Shown piece after piece: positions 35,086 to 44,269 of a stretch of DNA of 64,000 nucleotides. A model generated the notes under the pieces. The model made no database searches and was not told the origin of the DNA. It saw only the letters and a list, made by a program, of their open reading frames with translations. The translations under genes were made by a program, and so were the position numbers. The DNA comes from an uncultured Succiniclasticum sp. (GTDB lineage Bacteria; Bacillota; Negativicutes; Acidaminococcales; Acidaminococcaceae), in contig UQUU01000001.1 of NCBI GenBank assembly GCA_900544275.1, forward strand, positions 124,001 through 188,000. The letters are read 5' to 3'. Each line of letters begins with the position of its first letter. Positions within the stretch are counted from its first letter, which is position 1.

Positions 35086-36066
35086 TTATTCTTCTTCGTC
35101 CTTGCGTAAGGACAGTTCCATATCGATTAACTTCTTTTTGATCTCATCCAGAGATTTTGTTCCCAGATTCCGTACTTTTTTCAGGTCGTCTTCCGACTTG
35201 TTGACTAAATCGCCTACCGTATTAATGCCGGCCCGGCGCAGGCAGTTGTTGCTGCGTACGGATAAGTCCATATCTTCGATCGATTGTTTCAGTCTGGGAT
35301 TTTCTGTTTCTTTTCCTTCTGTATCCGAAGCCTCTCCAACAGAGTCTTCCCCAACAGCCACGGACGATTTGAGCACCGTGCCGTTCTGGAAAAGCCGCAG
35401 GCAATCGATCAAAACACCGGCTGCCATACTGATGGCGTCGTCCGGACGAATGCTGCCATCGGTCCAGACTTCCAGTGTCAGTTTATCATAATCGGTCACA
35501 TTCCCTACGCGGGTATCGGTTACACCGAATTTGACACGAGTAATAGGAGAATAAATGGAGTCAACCGGTAACCAGCCGATCCCTTTATCGTCCCTTTTAT
35601 TTTTTTCGCTGGTGCTATAACCCATTCCCTGATTAATATAGATGTCCATTTTTAAATGACCATCTTTGTCCAGGGTCGCAATGTGCAGATCTTTATTCAG
35701 AATTTCCACATCGCTGTCAGGAGTAATATCGCCTGCGGTCACTTCCTGCTCACCGGTCACATCGATGTGCAGGACTTTTTCCTCCAGATCCGGAGTATTG
35801 GCTTTTAAGCAAAGCGCTTTGATGTTCAGAATAATGTCGGCCACGTCTTCCCGTACACCGGGGATCGTGGTAAATTCATGCAACACATTTTCGATCATCA
35901 CGCCCGTTACAGCAACCCCATTCAGGGAAGATAACAGCACACGCCGTAAACTGTTGCCCAGCGTGATGCCGTAACCGCGCTGCAGCGGTTCCCAAACAAA
36001 TTTGCCATAGCGTTCATCTTCAGAGATCTGGGAAAATTCCAATCTCGACTTAATTGTATCAATCAT
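35086..36066 (-). CDS. rpoA: RNA polymerase alpha subunit
   Basis: 326 residues. The N-terminal domain (FVWEPLQRGYGITLGNSLRR) drives assembly of the enzyme. The C-terminal domain (SVRSNCLRRAGINTVGDLV) contacts promoters and activators. The linker between them is acidic and rather long (around 235-255). The start at 36066 (MIDTIKSRLEF) follows AAGGAGG; an in-frame ATG 14 codons upstream lacks a site and does not fit the family. Confidence 0.97.
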   Translation of the reverse strand: MIDTIKSRLEFSQISEDERYGKFVWEPLQRGYGITLGNSLRRVLLSSLNGVAVTGVMIENVLHEFTTIPGVREDVADIILNIKALCLKANTPDLEEKVLHIDVTGEQEVTAGDITPDSDVEILNKDLHIATLDKDGHLKMDIYINQGMGYSTSEKNKRDDKGIGWLPVDSIYSPITRVKFGVTDTRVGNVTDYDKLTLEVWTDGSIRPDDAISMAAGVLIDCLRLFQNGTVLKSSVAVGEDSVGEASDTEGKETENPRLKQSIEDMDLSVRSNNCLRRAGINTVGDLVNKSEDDLKKVRNLGTKSLDEIKKKLIDMELSLRKDEEE

Positions 36067-36135
36067 GCGGAAAGCCTCCTTCTCTCGCGTATTACCACAA
36101 TACGCCAACTGGTTGGTGGCAAAAGATGCTCATTA

Positions 36136-36729
36136 TTATTTGGAGTACAGTTCGATGATAGACTGTTCAACAACGGGAACATCAATTTCCTCACGAGTCG
36201 GGAAACGATCTACTTTTGCGCTCAGCGCTTCCGTGTTGGCAACAAGCCAGGCAGGAGCAGTCACTGCTGCCATCTTTTCATTGCTGCCTTTAAAATAAGC
36301 TTTGCTGCGGCTACTTTCCATAACGGAAATTTCATCACCGACTTTGACCAAAGCAGAAGGGATATCAACGCGTTTGCCGTTTACAGCGATATGACCGTGG
36401 GTCACGACCTGACGCGCCTGACGGCGGGTGGAAGCCAGCCCCATGCGGAATACTACATTGTCCAGTCTTCTTTCCAGAAGCAGCAGGAGGTTTTCACCGG
36501 TGATGCCGGGCATCTGTTTGGCTTTTTCGTAGTACAGGCGGAACTGTTTTTCCAGTACACCGTAAATGAATTTTGCTTTTTGTTTTTCTTTCAGCTGTAT
36601 GCCGTATTCGCTCACTTTGTGATTGGCGTTGCGGAGCTGGCGTTTGGATTGTTTTGCCAGACCAACCACAGCGGGTTCGATTCCCAGAGCGCGGCAGCGT
36701 TTCAGAGCAGGAACTCTATCAATTGCCAT
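36136..36729 (-). CDS. rpsD: Ribosomal protein uS4
   Basis: 197 residues with the S4 RNA-binding domain (RLDNVVFRMGLASTRRQARQ, ARQVVTHGHIAVNGKRVD). The N-terminal zinc cysteines of some S4 proteins are absent, so this is the zinc-free form. S4 starts 30S assembly. It lies between rpsK and rpoA. Confidence 0.97.
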   Translation of the reverse strand: MAIDRVPALKRCRALGIEPAVVGLAKQSKRQLRNANHKVSEYGIQLKEKQKAKFIYGVLEKQFRLYYEKAKQMPGITGENLLLLLERRLDNVVFRMGLASTRRQARQVVTHGHIAVNGKRVDIPSALVKVGDEISVMESSRSKAYFKGSNEKMAAVTAPAWLVANTEALSAKVDRFPTREEIDVPVVEQSIIELYSK

Positions 36730-36750
36730 CTAGTTTTACACCTCCTGAGA

Positions 36751-37143
36751 TTATACTCTGCGACGTTTGGGCGGGCGGCATCCGTTATGCGGGATCGGAG
36801 TTACGTCCTTAATGGAGTTTACTTCGAGACCGGTGGACTGCAAAGCGCGGATTGCGGCTTCACGTCCGGAGCCGGGGCCTTTTACTAATACTTCAACGGT
36901 TTTCATGCCGTGATCCATTGCAGCTTTGGTTGCAGTTTCTGCTGCCATCTGAGCTGCGAACGGAGTGCTTTTGCGGCTGCCGCGGAATCCCAGGCCGCCG
37001 GAAGAAGCCCAGCTGATTACATTGCCATTCAAATCGGAAATCGTAACCAGCGTGTTGTTAAAAGTGGATTTAATGTGGGCTACGCCTGCTACGACGTTCT
37101 TGCTCACTTTCTTTTTATTGCGAGTTGCTTTTTTAACTGCCAC
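36751..37143 (-). CDS. rpsK: Ribosomal protein uS11
   Basis: 130 residues with the family core SWASSGGLGFRGSRKSTPFA and the end GCRPPKRRRV. It lies on the 30S platform. The start codon is GTG, preceded by GAGGAGGG. Confidence 0.97.
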   Translation of the reverse strand: MAVKKATRNKKKVSKNVVAGVAHIKSTFNNTLVTISDLNGNVISWASSGGLGFRGSRKSTPFAAQMAAETATKAAMDHGMKTVEVLVKGPGSGREAAIRALQSTGLEVNSIKDVTPIPHNGCRPPKRRRV

Positions 37144-37167
37144 TTTCGTTATACCCTCCTCTACTGA

Positions 37168-37530
37168 TTACTTTTTGCCCTGGCCTTTTTTCGGGCCTTT
37201 ACGGGTGCGGGCGTTGTTTTTGGTATTCTGACCGCGAACGGGCAGACCGGCGCGATGTCTTCTGCCACGGTAGCTGCCAATTTCTACCAGACGTTTGATG
37301 TTGAGCGATTCCTCACGGCGGAGGTCACCTTCAACCTTGTAATCTCTGTCCAACACTTCACGGATCTTCGCAACTTCCCCTTCGGTCAGGTCGCGAACGC
37401 GAGTATCGGGGTTGATACCGGTCTTGGCCAAAATCTCACGGGATAAGGAAAGACCGATACCGAAGATATAGGGCAGAGCGTATTCGATACGCTTGTCATT
37501 CGGTAAATCGACACCAGCAATACGTGCCAT
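37168..37530 (-). CDS. rpsM: Ribosomal protein uS13
   Basis: 120 residues, opening MARIAGVDLPNDKRIEYALP and ending in the basic RTRKGPKKGQGKK tail that contacts P-site tRNA. It follows rpmJ by 17 bases. Confidence 0.97.
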   Translation of the reverse strand: MARIAGVDLPNDKRIEYALPYIFGIGLSLSREILAKTGINPDTRVRDLTEGEVAKIREVLDRDYKVEGDLRREESLNIKRLVEIGSYRGRRHRAGLPVRGQNTKNNARTRKGPKKGQGKK

Positions 37531-37547
37531 TCAAGTGCACCTCCTTC

Positions 37548-37661
37548 TCAACCTTGTCTTTGTTTATGCTTCGGATTTTCGCAAATGACCATAACGCGGC
37601 CTTTGCGTTTAATAATTTTGCATTTTTCGCAAATGCGCTTTACAGACGGTCTGACTTTCAT
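37548..37661 (-). CDS. rpmJ: Ribosomal protein bL36
   Basis: A 37-residue protein (MKVRPSVKRICEKCKIIKR, then a second half ending NPKHKQRQG). The zinc ligands C11, C14, C27 and H33 are all present, so this is the zinc-binding form. GAGGTAAAATATG gives a good start. It sits between infA and rpsM, its normal place. Confidence 0.95.
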   Translation of the reverse strand: MKVRPSVKRICEKCKIIKRKGRVMVICENPKHKQRQG

Positions 37662-37688
37662 ATTTTACCTCCTCAGTGTCTGTGCCGG

Positions 37689-37907
37689 TTATTTAAACCG
37701 GTAGGTAATTCTTCCACGATTCAGATCATACGGGGTTAATTCTACGGTCACCCGGTCTCCGGGCAGGATTTTGATGAAGTTCATCCGAATCTTACCGGAA
37801 ATATGCGCCAGGATCTCGTGATCATTCTGTAATTTAACCTTGAACATCGCATTGGGCAGTGCTTCCAGAATCGTGCCTTCTACCTCGATTACATCCTGTT
37901 TTGACAC
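37689..37907 (-). CDS. infA: Translation initiation factor IF-1
   Basis: 72 residues, an OB-fold protein (DVIEVEGTILEALPNAMFKV and GRITYRFK) that blocks the A site during initiation. The start codon is GTG. It lies six bases after adk; the methionine aminopeptidase gene usually found between them in Firmicutes is absent. Confidence 0.97.
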   Translation of the reverse strand: MSKQDVIEVEGTILEALPNAMFKVKLQNDHEILAHISGKIRMNFIKILPGDRVTVELTPYDLNRGRITYRFK

Positions 37908-37913
37908 AAATCC

Positions 37914-38570
37914 TTACCTCCCTGCTCGTTCTTCCAGGCTGCGGGTCACATCGGCATAAACTTTGTCGATGCTCTGCATACCGTCAATTTCCAGATACAC
38001 ACCTTGTTTTTTGTAATACTCGATCAGCGGTTCAGTCTGCGAATGATAGGCTTCCAGACGGGTTTTCACCGTGGCTTCCTGGTCATCATCCCGCTGATAA
38101 AGACTGCCGGCACATTTGTCGCAGACACCTTCCACCTTTGTCGGGTTAAAAGAAATGTGGTAGGTCGCGCCACAGGCTTTGCAGATCCGGCGTCCCGTCA
38201 CACGGGCTACCAGTTCGCTGTCCGGCACGGTGATATTCACCACTCCGGTCAGCGCAATGCCCAGCTCCTGCAAAATCCCGTCTAAAGCGACCGCCTGTTC
38301 CGTGGTACGGGGAAACCCGTCCAGGATAAAGCCTTTCCGGCACTCGGGTTTGGCTAAGCCTTCGCGAACAATACCGATCGTGACTACGTCCGGTACCAGC
38401 CCGCCGGCATCCATATATCTTTTTGCTTCTTTCCCCAGCTCCGTGCCCTGTTTTACGGCAGCCCGGAACATATCTCCGGTGGAAATATGGGGAATCTTAT
38501 ACGTTTCCACAAGCTTTTCCGCCTGTGTTCCTTTTCCGGCACCGGGAGGTCCCATTAAAAGAATATACAT
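37914..38570 (-). CDS. adk: Adenylate kinase
   Basis: 218 residues; it interconverts AMP + ATP and two ADP. The P-loop GPPGAGKGT is at the N-terminus. The LID domain carries four cysteines (CKACG and CDKCA), so this is the zinc-binding type common in Gram-positives. I choose the ATG at 38570, six bases after GAGGAGAG, over one six codons upstream. It directly follows secY. Confidence 0.96.
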   Translation of the reverse strand: MYILLMGPPGAGKGTQAEKLVETYKIPHISTGDMFRAAVKQGTELGKEAKRYMDAGGLVPDVVTIGIVREGLAKPECRKGFILDGFPRTTEQAVALDGILQELGIALTGVVNITVPDSELVARVTGRRICKACGATYHISFNPTKVEGVCDKCAGSLYQRDDDQEATVKTRLEAYHSQTEPLIEYYKKQGVYLEIDGMQSIDKVYADVTRSLEERAGR

Positions 38571-38584
38571 TCTGCTCTCTCCTC

Positions 38585-39841
38585 TCACCTCATAAAGCCT
38601 TGATAATGTCGCATCAGGGCCAGTGATTCTATCTGCTTCATGGTATCCAGAGCCACGCCGACAACGATCAGTAACGATGTGCCGCCGATATAGATACCTT
38701 CGATACCGGTCAGCCAGACTACGATATGGGGCATCATCGCGATCAGCGCCAGGAAAATAGCGCCGGAGAGGGTGATGCGGGTCATGACGTTGTCCAGATA
38801 ATCGGTCGTGGGTTTGCCTGGGCGCAGACCGGGAACAAAACCGCCCATTTTCTTGATATTTTCACTCATATTCTTGATATCCAGCGTGACCGCCGTATAG
38901 AAGAAGGTGAAGAAAATGATCAGAATGACATACAGGGCTGTCTGCAGTGGCGTCCCCCACGCGAACCAGCCGGCCACTTTCTGTACCCAGGGTACATGTA
39001 CGAACTGACCTATTGTAGCCGGAAACATCAGTAAGGATGAAGCGAAGATGATGGGGATCACGCCTGCCTGGTTTACCTTTAAAGGAATATAACTGCTATG
39101 GCCGCCATACATTTTACGGCCTACCATACGCTTAGCGTATTGTACAGGAATCTTACGAATCCCCTGGGAGATCGCTACAACGAATACGATCATAGCCAGG
39201 GCGATGATCAAGAACAGCAGGACATTCAGTAAACTTACCGTACCTGCATTTAAATACTTCGCCAAAGTGGCAATACCATCCGGCAGCCGGGATACGATAC
39301 CTGCAAAGATGATAAGGGAAATACCGTTGCCGATTCCCTTTTGGGTGATTTCTTCACCGATCCACATTAACAGGCAGGTACCTGCGGTCAGCGTCACAAC
39401 AATCATCAGTACGGAGAAAATTCCGGGATTGTTGATAGCGGAACGCAGTCCGAAAGCCATCCCCAGGGATTGAATCACCGACAACCCCACCGTACAGTAC
39501 CGGGTCAGTTTATTGGTTTTCTTAAACCCTTCTTCCCCTTCTTTGGACCATTGTTCCAGAGTAGGGATCACGACCTTCAATAACTGTAAAATGATGGAGG
39601 CATTGATGTAGGGTGTGATGCTCATGGCAAAAATAGAGAATTTGCTGAGAGCACCGCCGGAAAACAGATCCAGCAAACCGAACAGGTTGCCGTTGTTGAA
39701 CAGCTGCTCAATCAGGGAGGCGTTCACGCCCGGAACCGGAATATGGGTTCCCAGACGAAATACAGCGAACATTACCAGAGTAAAAGTAATCTTGCGTCTT
39801 AACTCCGGGACCCGAAAAACATTAGCCAAGGCAGCTAACAT
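38585..39841 (-). CDS. secY: Protein translocase subunit SecY
   Basis: 418 residues with about ten membrane segments. It opens with the typical RKITFTLVMFAVFRLGTHIP and has the PGVN plug region and the cytoplasmic loop IRKIPVQYAKRMVGRKMYGG. It forms the export channel that the secreted proteins in this window would use. It lies between rplO and adk. Confidence 0.97.
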   Translation of the reverse strand: MLAALANVFRVPELRRKITFTLVMFAVFRLGTHIPVPGVNASLIEQLFNNGNLFGLLDLFSGGALSKFSIFAMSITPYINASIILQLLKVVIPTLEQWSKEGEEGFKKTNKLTRYCTVGLSVIQSLGMAFGLRSAINNPGIFSVLMIVVTLTAGTCLLMWIGEEITQKGIGNGISLIIFAGIVSRLPDGIATLAKYLNAGTVSLLNVLLFLIIALAMIVFVVAISQGIRKIPVQYAKRMVGRKMYGGHSSYIPLKVNQAGVIPIIFASSLLMFPATIGQFVHVPWVQKVAGWFAWGTPLQTALYVILIIFFTFFYTAVTLDIKNMSENIKKMGGFVPGLRPGKPTTDYLDNVMTRITLSGAIFLALIAMMPHIVVWLTGIEGIYIGGTSLLIVVGVALDTMKQIESLALMRHYQGFMR

Positions 39842-39843
39842 TA

Positions 39844-40284
39844 TCAGATCACCTCTACTTTTCCGCCGGCAGCCGTAATTTTTTCTTCAGCCGTTTTGCT
39901 AAAGCCGTTAGCCTGAACCGTCAACTTCCTGGTCAGCTCGCCGCCGCCAAGGATACGCAAGCCGTCACGAATGTTCTTGATCAGACCACATTCAATCAGC
40001 ATTACAGGTTCTACCACAGTGCCGTCTTCAAAGCAGTTTAATGTCCCTACATTAACTTCTACATATTCTTTTCCGAATTTATTATAGAAACCACGTTTCG
40101 GCAGACGCAGGTACAACGGTTTCTGACCGCCTTCAAAGCCCGGGCGCTTTACGCCGCCGGTACGGGACTTCTGACCTTTCTGACCTTTACCGGAGGTTTT
40201 TCCCAAACCGGAACCCAGGCCACGGCCTACACGAACACGTACTTTCTTGGAACCCGGTGCGGGATGTAATTCATGCAATTCCAT
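39844..40284 (-). CDS. rplO: Ribosomal protein uL15
   Basis: 146 residues. It opens MELHELHPAPGSKK and has the glycine-rich GRGLGSGLGKTSGKGQKGQK loop. It overlaps nothing and stands two bases from secY. Confidence 0.97.
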   Translation of the reverse strand: MELHELHPAPGSKKVRVRVGRGLGSGLGKTSGKGQKGQKSRTGGVKRPGFEGGQKPLYLRLPKRGFYNKFGKEYVEVNVGTLNCFEDGTVVEPVMLIECGLIKNIRDGLRILGGGELTRKLTVQANGFSKTAEEKITAAGGKVEVI

Positions 40285-40303
40285 TTAGCTGCACCTCCTT
40301 ATC

Positions 40304-40489
40304 TTACGCTTCTACTTCTTCAACCTTCACGAGATGTTCCACTTTATGGATCATGCCGCGAATGGTCGGGTTGTCTTCTTGTACTGCGAAAGTACCGATT
40401 TTCCCAAGACCCAGCGCTCTTACTGTTGCCCGCTGGTCTTTTTTATTCCCGATTAAGCTGCGGGTCAGCGTGATTTTTAACTTTTTCAT
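40304..40489 (-). CDS. rpmD: Ribosomal protein uL30
   Basis: 61 residues (MKKLKITLTRSLIG, then DNPTIRGMIHKVEHLV). Many bacteria lack L30; it is present here in its usual place after rpsE. Confidence 0.96.
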   Translation of the reverse strand: MKKLKITLTRSLIGNKKDQRATVRALGLGKIGTFAVQEDNPTIRGMIHKVEHLVKVEEVEA

Positions 40490-40506
40490 CAGGCGTCCTC
40501 CTTAGC

Positions 40507-41025
40507 TTAACCTAAAATTTCCTGAACGGTCTTACCGCGCAGAGCGGCAACCGCTTCCGCATTCTTTAATGATTTCAGGCCTTCCAACGTAGCCCGGACC
40601 ATGTTGTTAGGATTATGAGAACCCTGGCATTTGGTCAGAATATCACGGATGCCTGCCAGTTCCAATACGGCACGTACAGGACCGCCGGCAATGACGCCGG
40701 TACCTTCGGAAGCCGGACGCAAAAACACACGGCCTGCACCGAACACCCCGATAACTTCATGAGGAATGGTGGTCCCTACGGTAGGAACCGTGATCAGATT
40801 TTTCTTAGCGTCTTCTACGCCTTTCCGGATCGCTTCCGGAACTTCGGCCGCTTTGCCCAGGCCCATACCTACACGGCCCTTACCATCGCCAACCACAATC
40901 AATGCGGCAAAGGTGAAGCGACGGCCGCCTTTAACAACTTTTGCAACGCGATTGATGAAGACAACTTTTTCAGTAAAGCCATCATCCGGTTTTTCACGTC
41001 TGTCACGCTTATCAAAATTAGCCAA
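40507..41025 (-). CDS. rpsE: Ribosomal protein uS5
   Basis: 172 residues with the S5 core (VVFINRVAKVVKGGRRFTFA and GIRDILTKCQGS). It helps decoding accuracy in the 30S. The start codon is TTG, eight bases after AAGGAGG; no ATG fits. Confidence 0.96.
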   Translation of the reverse strand: MANFDKRDRREKPDDGFTEKVVFINRVAKVVKGGRRFTFAALIVVGDGKGRVGMGLGKAAEVPEAIRKGVEDAKKNLITVPTVGTTIPHEVIGVFGAGRVFLRPASEGTGVIAGGPVRAVLELAGIRDILTKCQGSHNPNNMVRATLEGLKSLKNAEAVAALRGKTVQEILG

Positions 41026-41042
41026 AATCCTTCCTCCTTCCC

Positions 41043-41402
41043 TTAAAATTGCAGTCCGGCTTCACGCGCCGCATCTGCCAGCGCAGCTACACGACCATGG
41101 TACAGGTAGCCGCCGCGATCAAATACTACTTCTTTTACCCCTTTAGCCAGGGCTTTTTCTGCGATTGCTTTGCCTACGGCCTTGGCAGCTTCAATATTGC
41201 CGCCGTAGTTTTCAAAGCTCTTTTCTACAGAACTTGCTGCTACGATCGTTTCACCGGTTTCATCGTTGATCACCTGAGCGTAGATGTTGCTCAGAGAACG
41301 ATAGACATTCAGGCGAGGTCTTTCAGCAGTGCCAACAATATATCTGCGAGAACGAACATGACGTTTCTGACGTTTTTCGTTCTTGTTCATTTTGTTAAAC
41401 AA
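41043..41402 (-). CDS. rplR: Ribosomal protein uL18
   Basis: 119 residues (FNKMNKNEKRQKRHVRSRR and VIFDRGG-like core), a 5S rRNA binder. I place the start at a TTG at 41402: AAGGAG lies eight bases before it, and the resulting N-terminus matches the family opening M-F-x-K. A GTG three codons upstream overlaps the ribosome binding site, and the ATG at 41390 is 20 bases from it. Confidence 0.95.
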   Translation of the reverse strand: MFNKMNKNEKRQKRHVRSRRYIVGTAERPRLNVYRSLSNIYAQVINDETGETIVAASSVEKSFENYGGNIEAAKAVGKAIAEKALAKGVKEVVFDRGGYLYHGRVAALADAAREAGLQF

Positions 41403-41421
41403 GAGGTTCACTCCTTCCTAA

Positions 41422-41970
41422 TTACTTCTTAGCCTTCGCGCCGGCTTTACCTACTTTACGACGAACGTATTCGCCTTCGTAACGGATACCCTTGCCTTTA
41501 TAGGGTTCGGGCGGACGCAGGTTGTGAATTTCTGCTGCGACAGCACCCACACGTTCTTTATCTGCACCGCTGACTACGATCTTCGTAGGAGACGGCACAT
41601 CGAAGGTAATGCCTGCCGGCGGTTCTTTGACGACCGGATGAGAGAAACCCAAGGTAAAATTAATATTCTGTCCCTGTTTTGCCGCGCGGTAGCCAACGCC
41701 CTGGATTTCCAGAGTTTTGCTGAAGCCGTGGGTCACGCCTTCGATCATGTTATTGATCAGAGTACGGGACAAACCGTGCAAAGAACGGTTTTCTTTTTCA
41801 TCGTTCGGACGTTCTACGGTGATCACACCGTTGTCCAGCGTAACTTTCATTGCGTTGCTGATCTGGCGCTGTAATTCCCCTTTCGGGCCTTTAACCGTTA
41901 CCAGATTGTTTTCAACCTTCACAGTTACGCCAGCAGGAACGGTAATCGGTTTTTTACCAATTCTAGACAC
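41422..41970 (-). CDS. rplF: Ribosomal protein uL6
   Basis: 182 residues in two similar halves, opening MSRIGKKPITVPAGV and ending near PPEPYKGKGIRYEGE, the standard C-terminal motif. The start codon is GTG. Confidence 0.97.
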   Translation of the reverse strand: MSRIGKKPITVPAGVTVKVENNLVTVKGPKGELQRQISNAMKVTLDNGVITVERPNDEKENRSLHGLSRTLINNMIEGVTHGFSKTLEIQGVGYRAAKQGQNINFTLGFSHPVVKEPPAGITFDVPSPTKIVVSGADKERVGAVAAEIHNLRPPEPYKGKGIRYEGEYVRRKVGKAGAKAKK

Positions 41971-41994
41971 TTAAACGGTACCTCCTTTTATGTA

Positions 41995-42393
41995 TTACCA
42001 AACGTATGCCAGGACTTCGCCGCCCAAACCGGCTTTGCGGGCTTCTTTGTCGGTCATAACTCCCCTGGAAGTGGAGATGATTGCGATACCCAGGCCGCCG
42101 AGCACTTTCGGCAGTTGATCTTTCTGGGAGTATACGCGCAGACCGGGTTTGGAAATACGTTTGAGGCCGGAAATTACTTTTTCACGGTTTGCGCCATATT
42201 TCAGGCTCACTTTGATAACATTCTGTTTGTTATCAGCAATTACTTCATAATCTCTAATGAAACCTTCGTTCTTTAAAATCAGGGCGATGGCCTCTTTGAT
42301 TTTAGAACCGGGGATTTCAACTTTATCGTGATAAACCGAGTTAGCATTACGGATTCGGGTAAGCATATCGGCGATCGGATCAGTCATTACCAT
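41995..42393 (-). CDS. rpsH: Ribosomal protein uS8
   Basis: 132 residues, opening MVMTDPIADMLTRIRNAN and with the STSRGVMTDKEARKAGLGGE signature. It binds the central domain of 16S rRNA; in related operons S8 also represses its own mRNA. Confidence 0.97.
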   Translation of the reverse strand: MVMTDPIADMLTRIRNANSVYHDKVEIPGSKIKEAIALILKNEGFIRDYEVIADNKQNVIKVSLKYGANREKVISGLKRISKPGLRVYSQKDQLPKVLGGLGIAIISTSRGVMTDKEARKAGLGGEVLAYVW

Positions 42394-42423
42394 TATTCAA
42401 TGGCCTCCTTTCTAAGATGGTTA

Positions 42424-42609
42424 TTACCAGCTTGCCTTTGTTACACCGGGAATCTCACCTTTATAAGCGTATTCACGGAAGCAGATACGGCACAGGCCGA
42501 ACTTACGCATGTAAGCATGGGGGCGGCCGCAGATCTTGCAGCGATTGTAATGACGAACCTTAAATTTCGGTTCTTTGTTCCATTTTTCAATAAGAGCTGT
42601 CTTAGCCAA
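42424..42609 (-). CDS. rpsN: Ribosomal protein uS14, zinc-binding type
   Basis: 61 residues with four cysteines in C-x2-C and C-x2-C (RCKICGRP and GLCRICFRE), the short zinc form. The start codon is TTG, preceded by AAGGAGG at eight bases. Confidence 0.96.
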   Translation of the reverse strand: MAKTALIEKWNKEPKFKVRHYNRCKICGRPHAYMRKFGLCRICFREYAYKGEIPGVTKASW

Positions 42610-42626
42610 AATTATTTCCTCCTTAC

Positions 42627-43172
42627 TTAAGCTGCGAACGGCATTCCCAGAAGACGCAATAATTCGCGCGCTTCTTCGTCGGTTTTGGCTGTCGTGACGA
42701 TAATAATATCCATGCCATGCACCTTGTCGACTTTATCGTATTCGATTTCCGGGAAAATTAACTGTTCTTTCAGGCCCAGAGCATAGTTGCCGCGGCCGTC
42801 AAACGCGCTGGCGCTTACACCGCGGAAGTCACGCACGCGGGGCAGGGCTACGTTCATCAGTTTATCGAGGAAGAAATACATACGGTCGCCGCGCAGCGTT
42901 ACTTTCGTGCCAATCGGCATACCGGCGCGCAGTTTAAAGGCGGCAATGGATTTCTTTGCTTTAGTTACTACCGGTTTCTGACCGGCAATGGTGATCAGTT
43001 CGGAAACTGCGGCATCCAACGCTTTGCTGTTGGCCACAGCTTCGCCGATGCCCATGTTGATAATGATTTTTTCGATCTTGGGGATTTCCATTACGTTTTT
43101 GTATTGGAATTTATCTACGAGGCCGTTTACGACTTCGGATACATATTTTTCTTGCAGTCTGGTCTTAGCCAT
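42627..43172 (-). CDS. rplE: Ribosomal protein uL5
   Basis: 181 residues (RLQEKYVSEVVNGLVDKF, then VTLRGDRMYFFLDKL and DIIIVTTAKTDEEARELL). It binds 5S rRNA and touches P-site tRNA. Its ATG follows GGAGGAAA. Confidence 0.97.
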   Translation of the reverse strand: MAKTRLQEKYVSEVVNGLVDKFQYKNVMEIPKIEKIIINMGIGEAVANSKALDAAVSELITIAGQKPVVTKAKKSIAAFKLRAGMPIGTKVTLRGDRMYFFLDKLMNVALPRVRDFRGVSASAFDGRGNYALGLKEQLIFPEIEYDKVDKVHGMDIIIVTTAKTDEEARELLRLLGMPFAA

Positions 43173-43199
43173 TTAAAATGTTTCCTCCTTTCCCGGATA

Positions 43200-43529
43200 T
43201 TATTTATCGATTACTTCACCGCAATGCTTGCAGACGCGTTTGGATTTTCCATCTTCGATCTTATGCGCGATGCGGGTCGGTTTTTTACAGCTGGGGCATA
43301 CTACCATCACTTTACTGGAAAAAATAGCTGCCTCTTTGGTCACAATACCACCCTGAGGGTTGGTCTGAGACGGTTTGGTATGACGCTTTACTTTGTTCAC
43401 GCCTTCAACGATAACTTTCCCCTTTTTCGGCTGAGCGGCCAGAATTTTGCCTTCTTTGCCTTTGTCCTTGCCGGAAAGGATCTGTACGGTATCGCCTTTT
43501 TTAACATGGAGCTTTACAGCAGTACTCAT
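43200..43529 (-). CDS. rplX: Ribosomal protein uL24 with zinc ribbon
   Basis: 109 residues: a KOW domain (HVKKGDTVQILSGKDKGKEG) that starts 50S assembly, then a C-terminal ribbon with CPSC and CKHC pairs, the zinc-binding form. It is slightly long at the N-terminus. Confidence 0.96.
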   Translation of the reverse strand: MSTAVKLHVKKGDTVQILSGKDKGKEGKILAAQPKKGKVIVEGVNKVKRHTKPSQTNPQGGIVTKEAAIFSSKVMVVCPSCKKPTRIAHKIEDGKSKRVCKHCGEVIDK

Positions 43530-43567
43530 GTCTAAAGAACACCTCCTAATGTGCTTGATCTGATTTC

Positions 43568-43936
43568 TTACAGCACTTCCGGTGCCAGAGAAATAATCTT
43601 CATAAAGTCTTTTTCACGCAGTTCGCGGGCTACAGGTCCAAAGATACGGGTGCCGCGGGGACTCTTGTCGTCTTTTACCACTACAGCGGCATTCTCATCG
43701 AAGCGGATATAAGAACCGTCTTTACGATGGATTCCTTTGGTGGAACGAACGACAACCGCCCTCACTACGTCGCCTTTCTTTACAACGCCCCCGGGTGCTG
43801 CATCCTTAACAGAACATACAATGATATCACCAATATTGGCATATCTCCGGAAAGAGCCACCCAATACCCGGATGCACATAACTTTCTTAGCGCCGGTGTT
43901 GTCGCCGACATTAAGAATCGTCTGTTGTTGAATCAT
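43568..43936 (-). CDS. rplN: Ribosomal protein uL14
   Basis: 122 residues, opening MIQQQTILNVGDNTGAKKVM and ending IISLAPEVL. Located at the subunit interface of the 50S. Confidence 0.97.
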   Translation of the reverse strand: MIQQQTILNVGDNTGAKKVMCIRVLGGSFRRYANIGDIIVCSVKDAAPGGVVKKGDVVRAVVVRSTKGIHRKDGSYIRFDENAAVVVKDDKSPRGTRIFGPVARELREKDFMKIISLAPEVL

Positions 43937-43976
43937 GTTTAACCTCCCTTGTCAGATCTGGTCATCTGACAATCCA

Positions 43977-44237
43977 TTATTTTGCACGCTCGATAATTTC
44001 AACTAAGCGCCAGCATTTATCTTTGGACAACGGACGGGTCTGAACGATTTTAACCAGATCGCCGGTATGCGCTTCGTTATTTTCATCATGAGCCTTGAAT
44101 TTGATCGTGTTTTTGATGCCTTTTTTGTAGAGGGGATGCTGAACAAAACGTTCTACAGCAACAACGATGGTTTTCTGCATCTTGTCGCTGACAACTCTAC
44201 CGGTACGGCTGACACGCGCGTTTCTTTCTACGGTCAC
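43977..44237 (-). CDS. rpsQ: Ribosomal protein uS17
   Basis: 86 residues (MTVERNARVSRTGRVVSDKM, an OB fold). The start is a GTG at 44237 with AAGGAGG eight bases upstream; an ATG ten codons further upstream would translate the ribosome binding site and add residues the family lacks. Confidence 0.95.
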   Translation of the reverse strand: MTVERNARVSRTGRVVSDKMQKTIVVAVERFVQHPLYKKGIKNTIKFKAHDENNEAHTGDLVKIVQTRPLSKDKCWRLVEIIERAK

Positions 44238-44269
44238 GACTGTTTCCTCCTTAAATAAGTTCCCCAACC

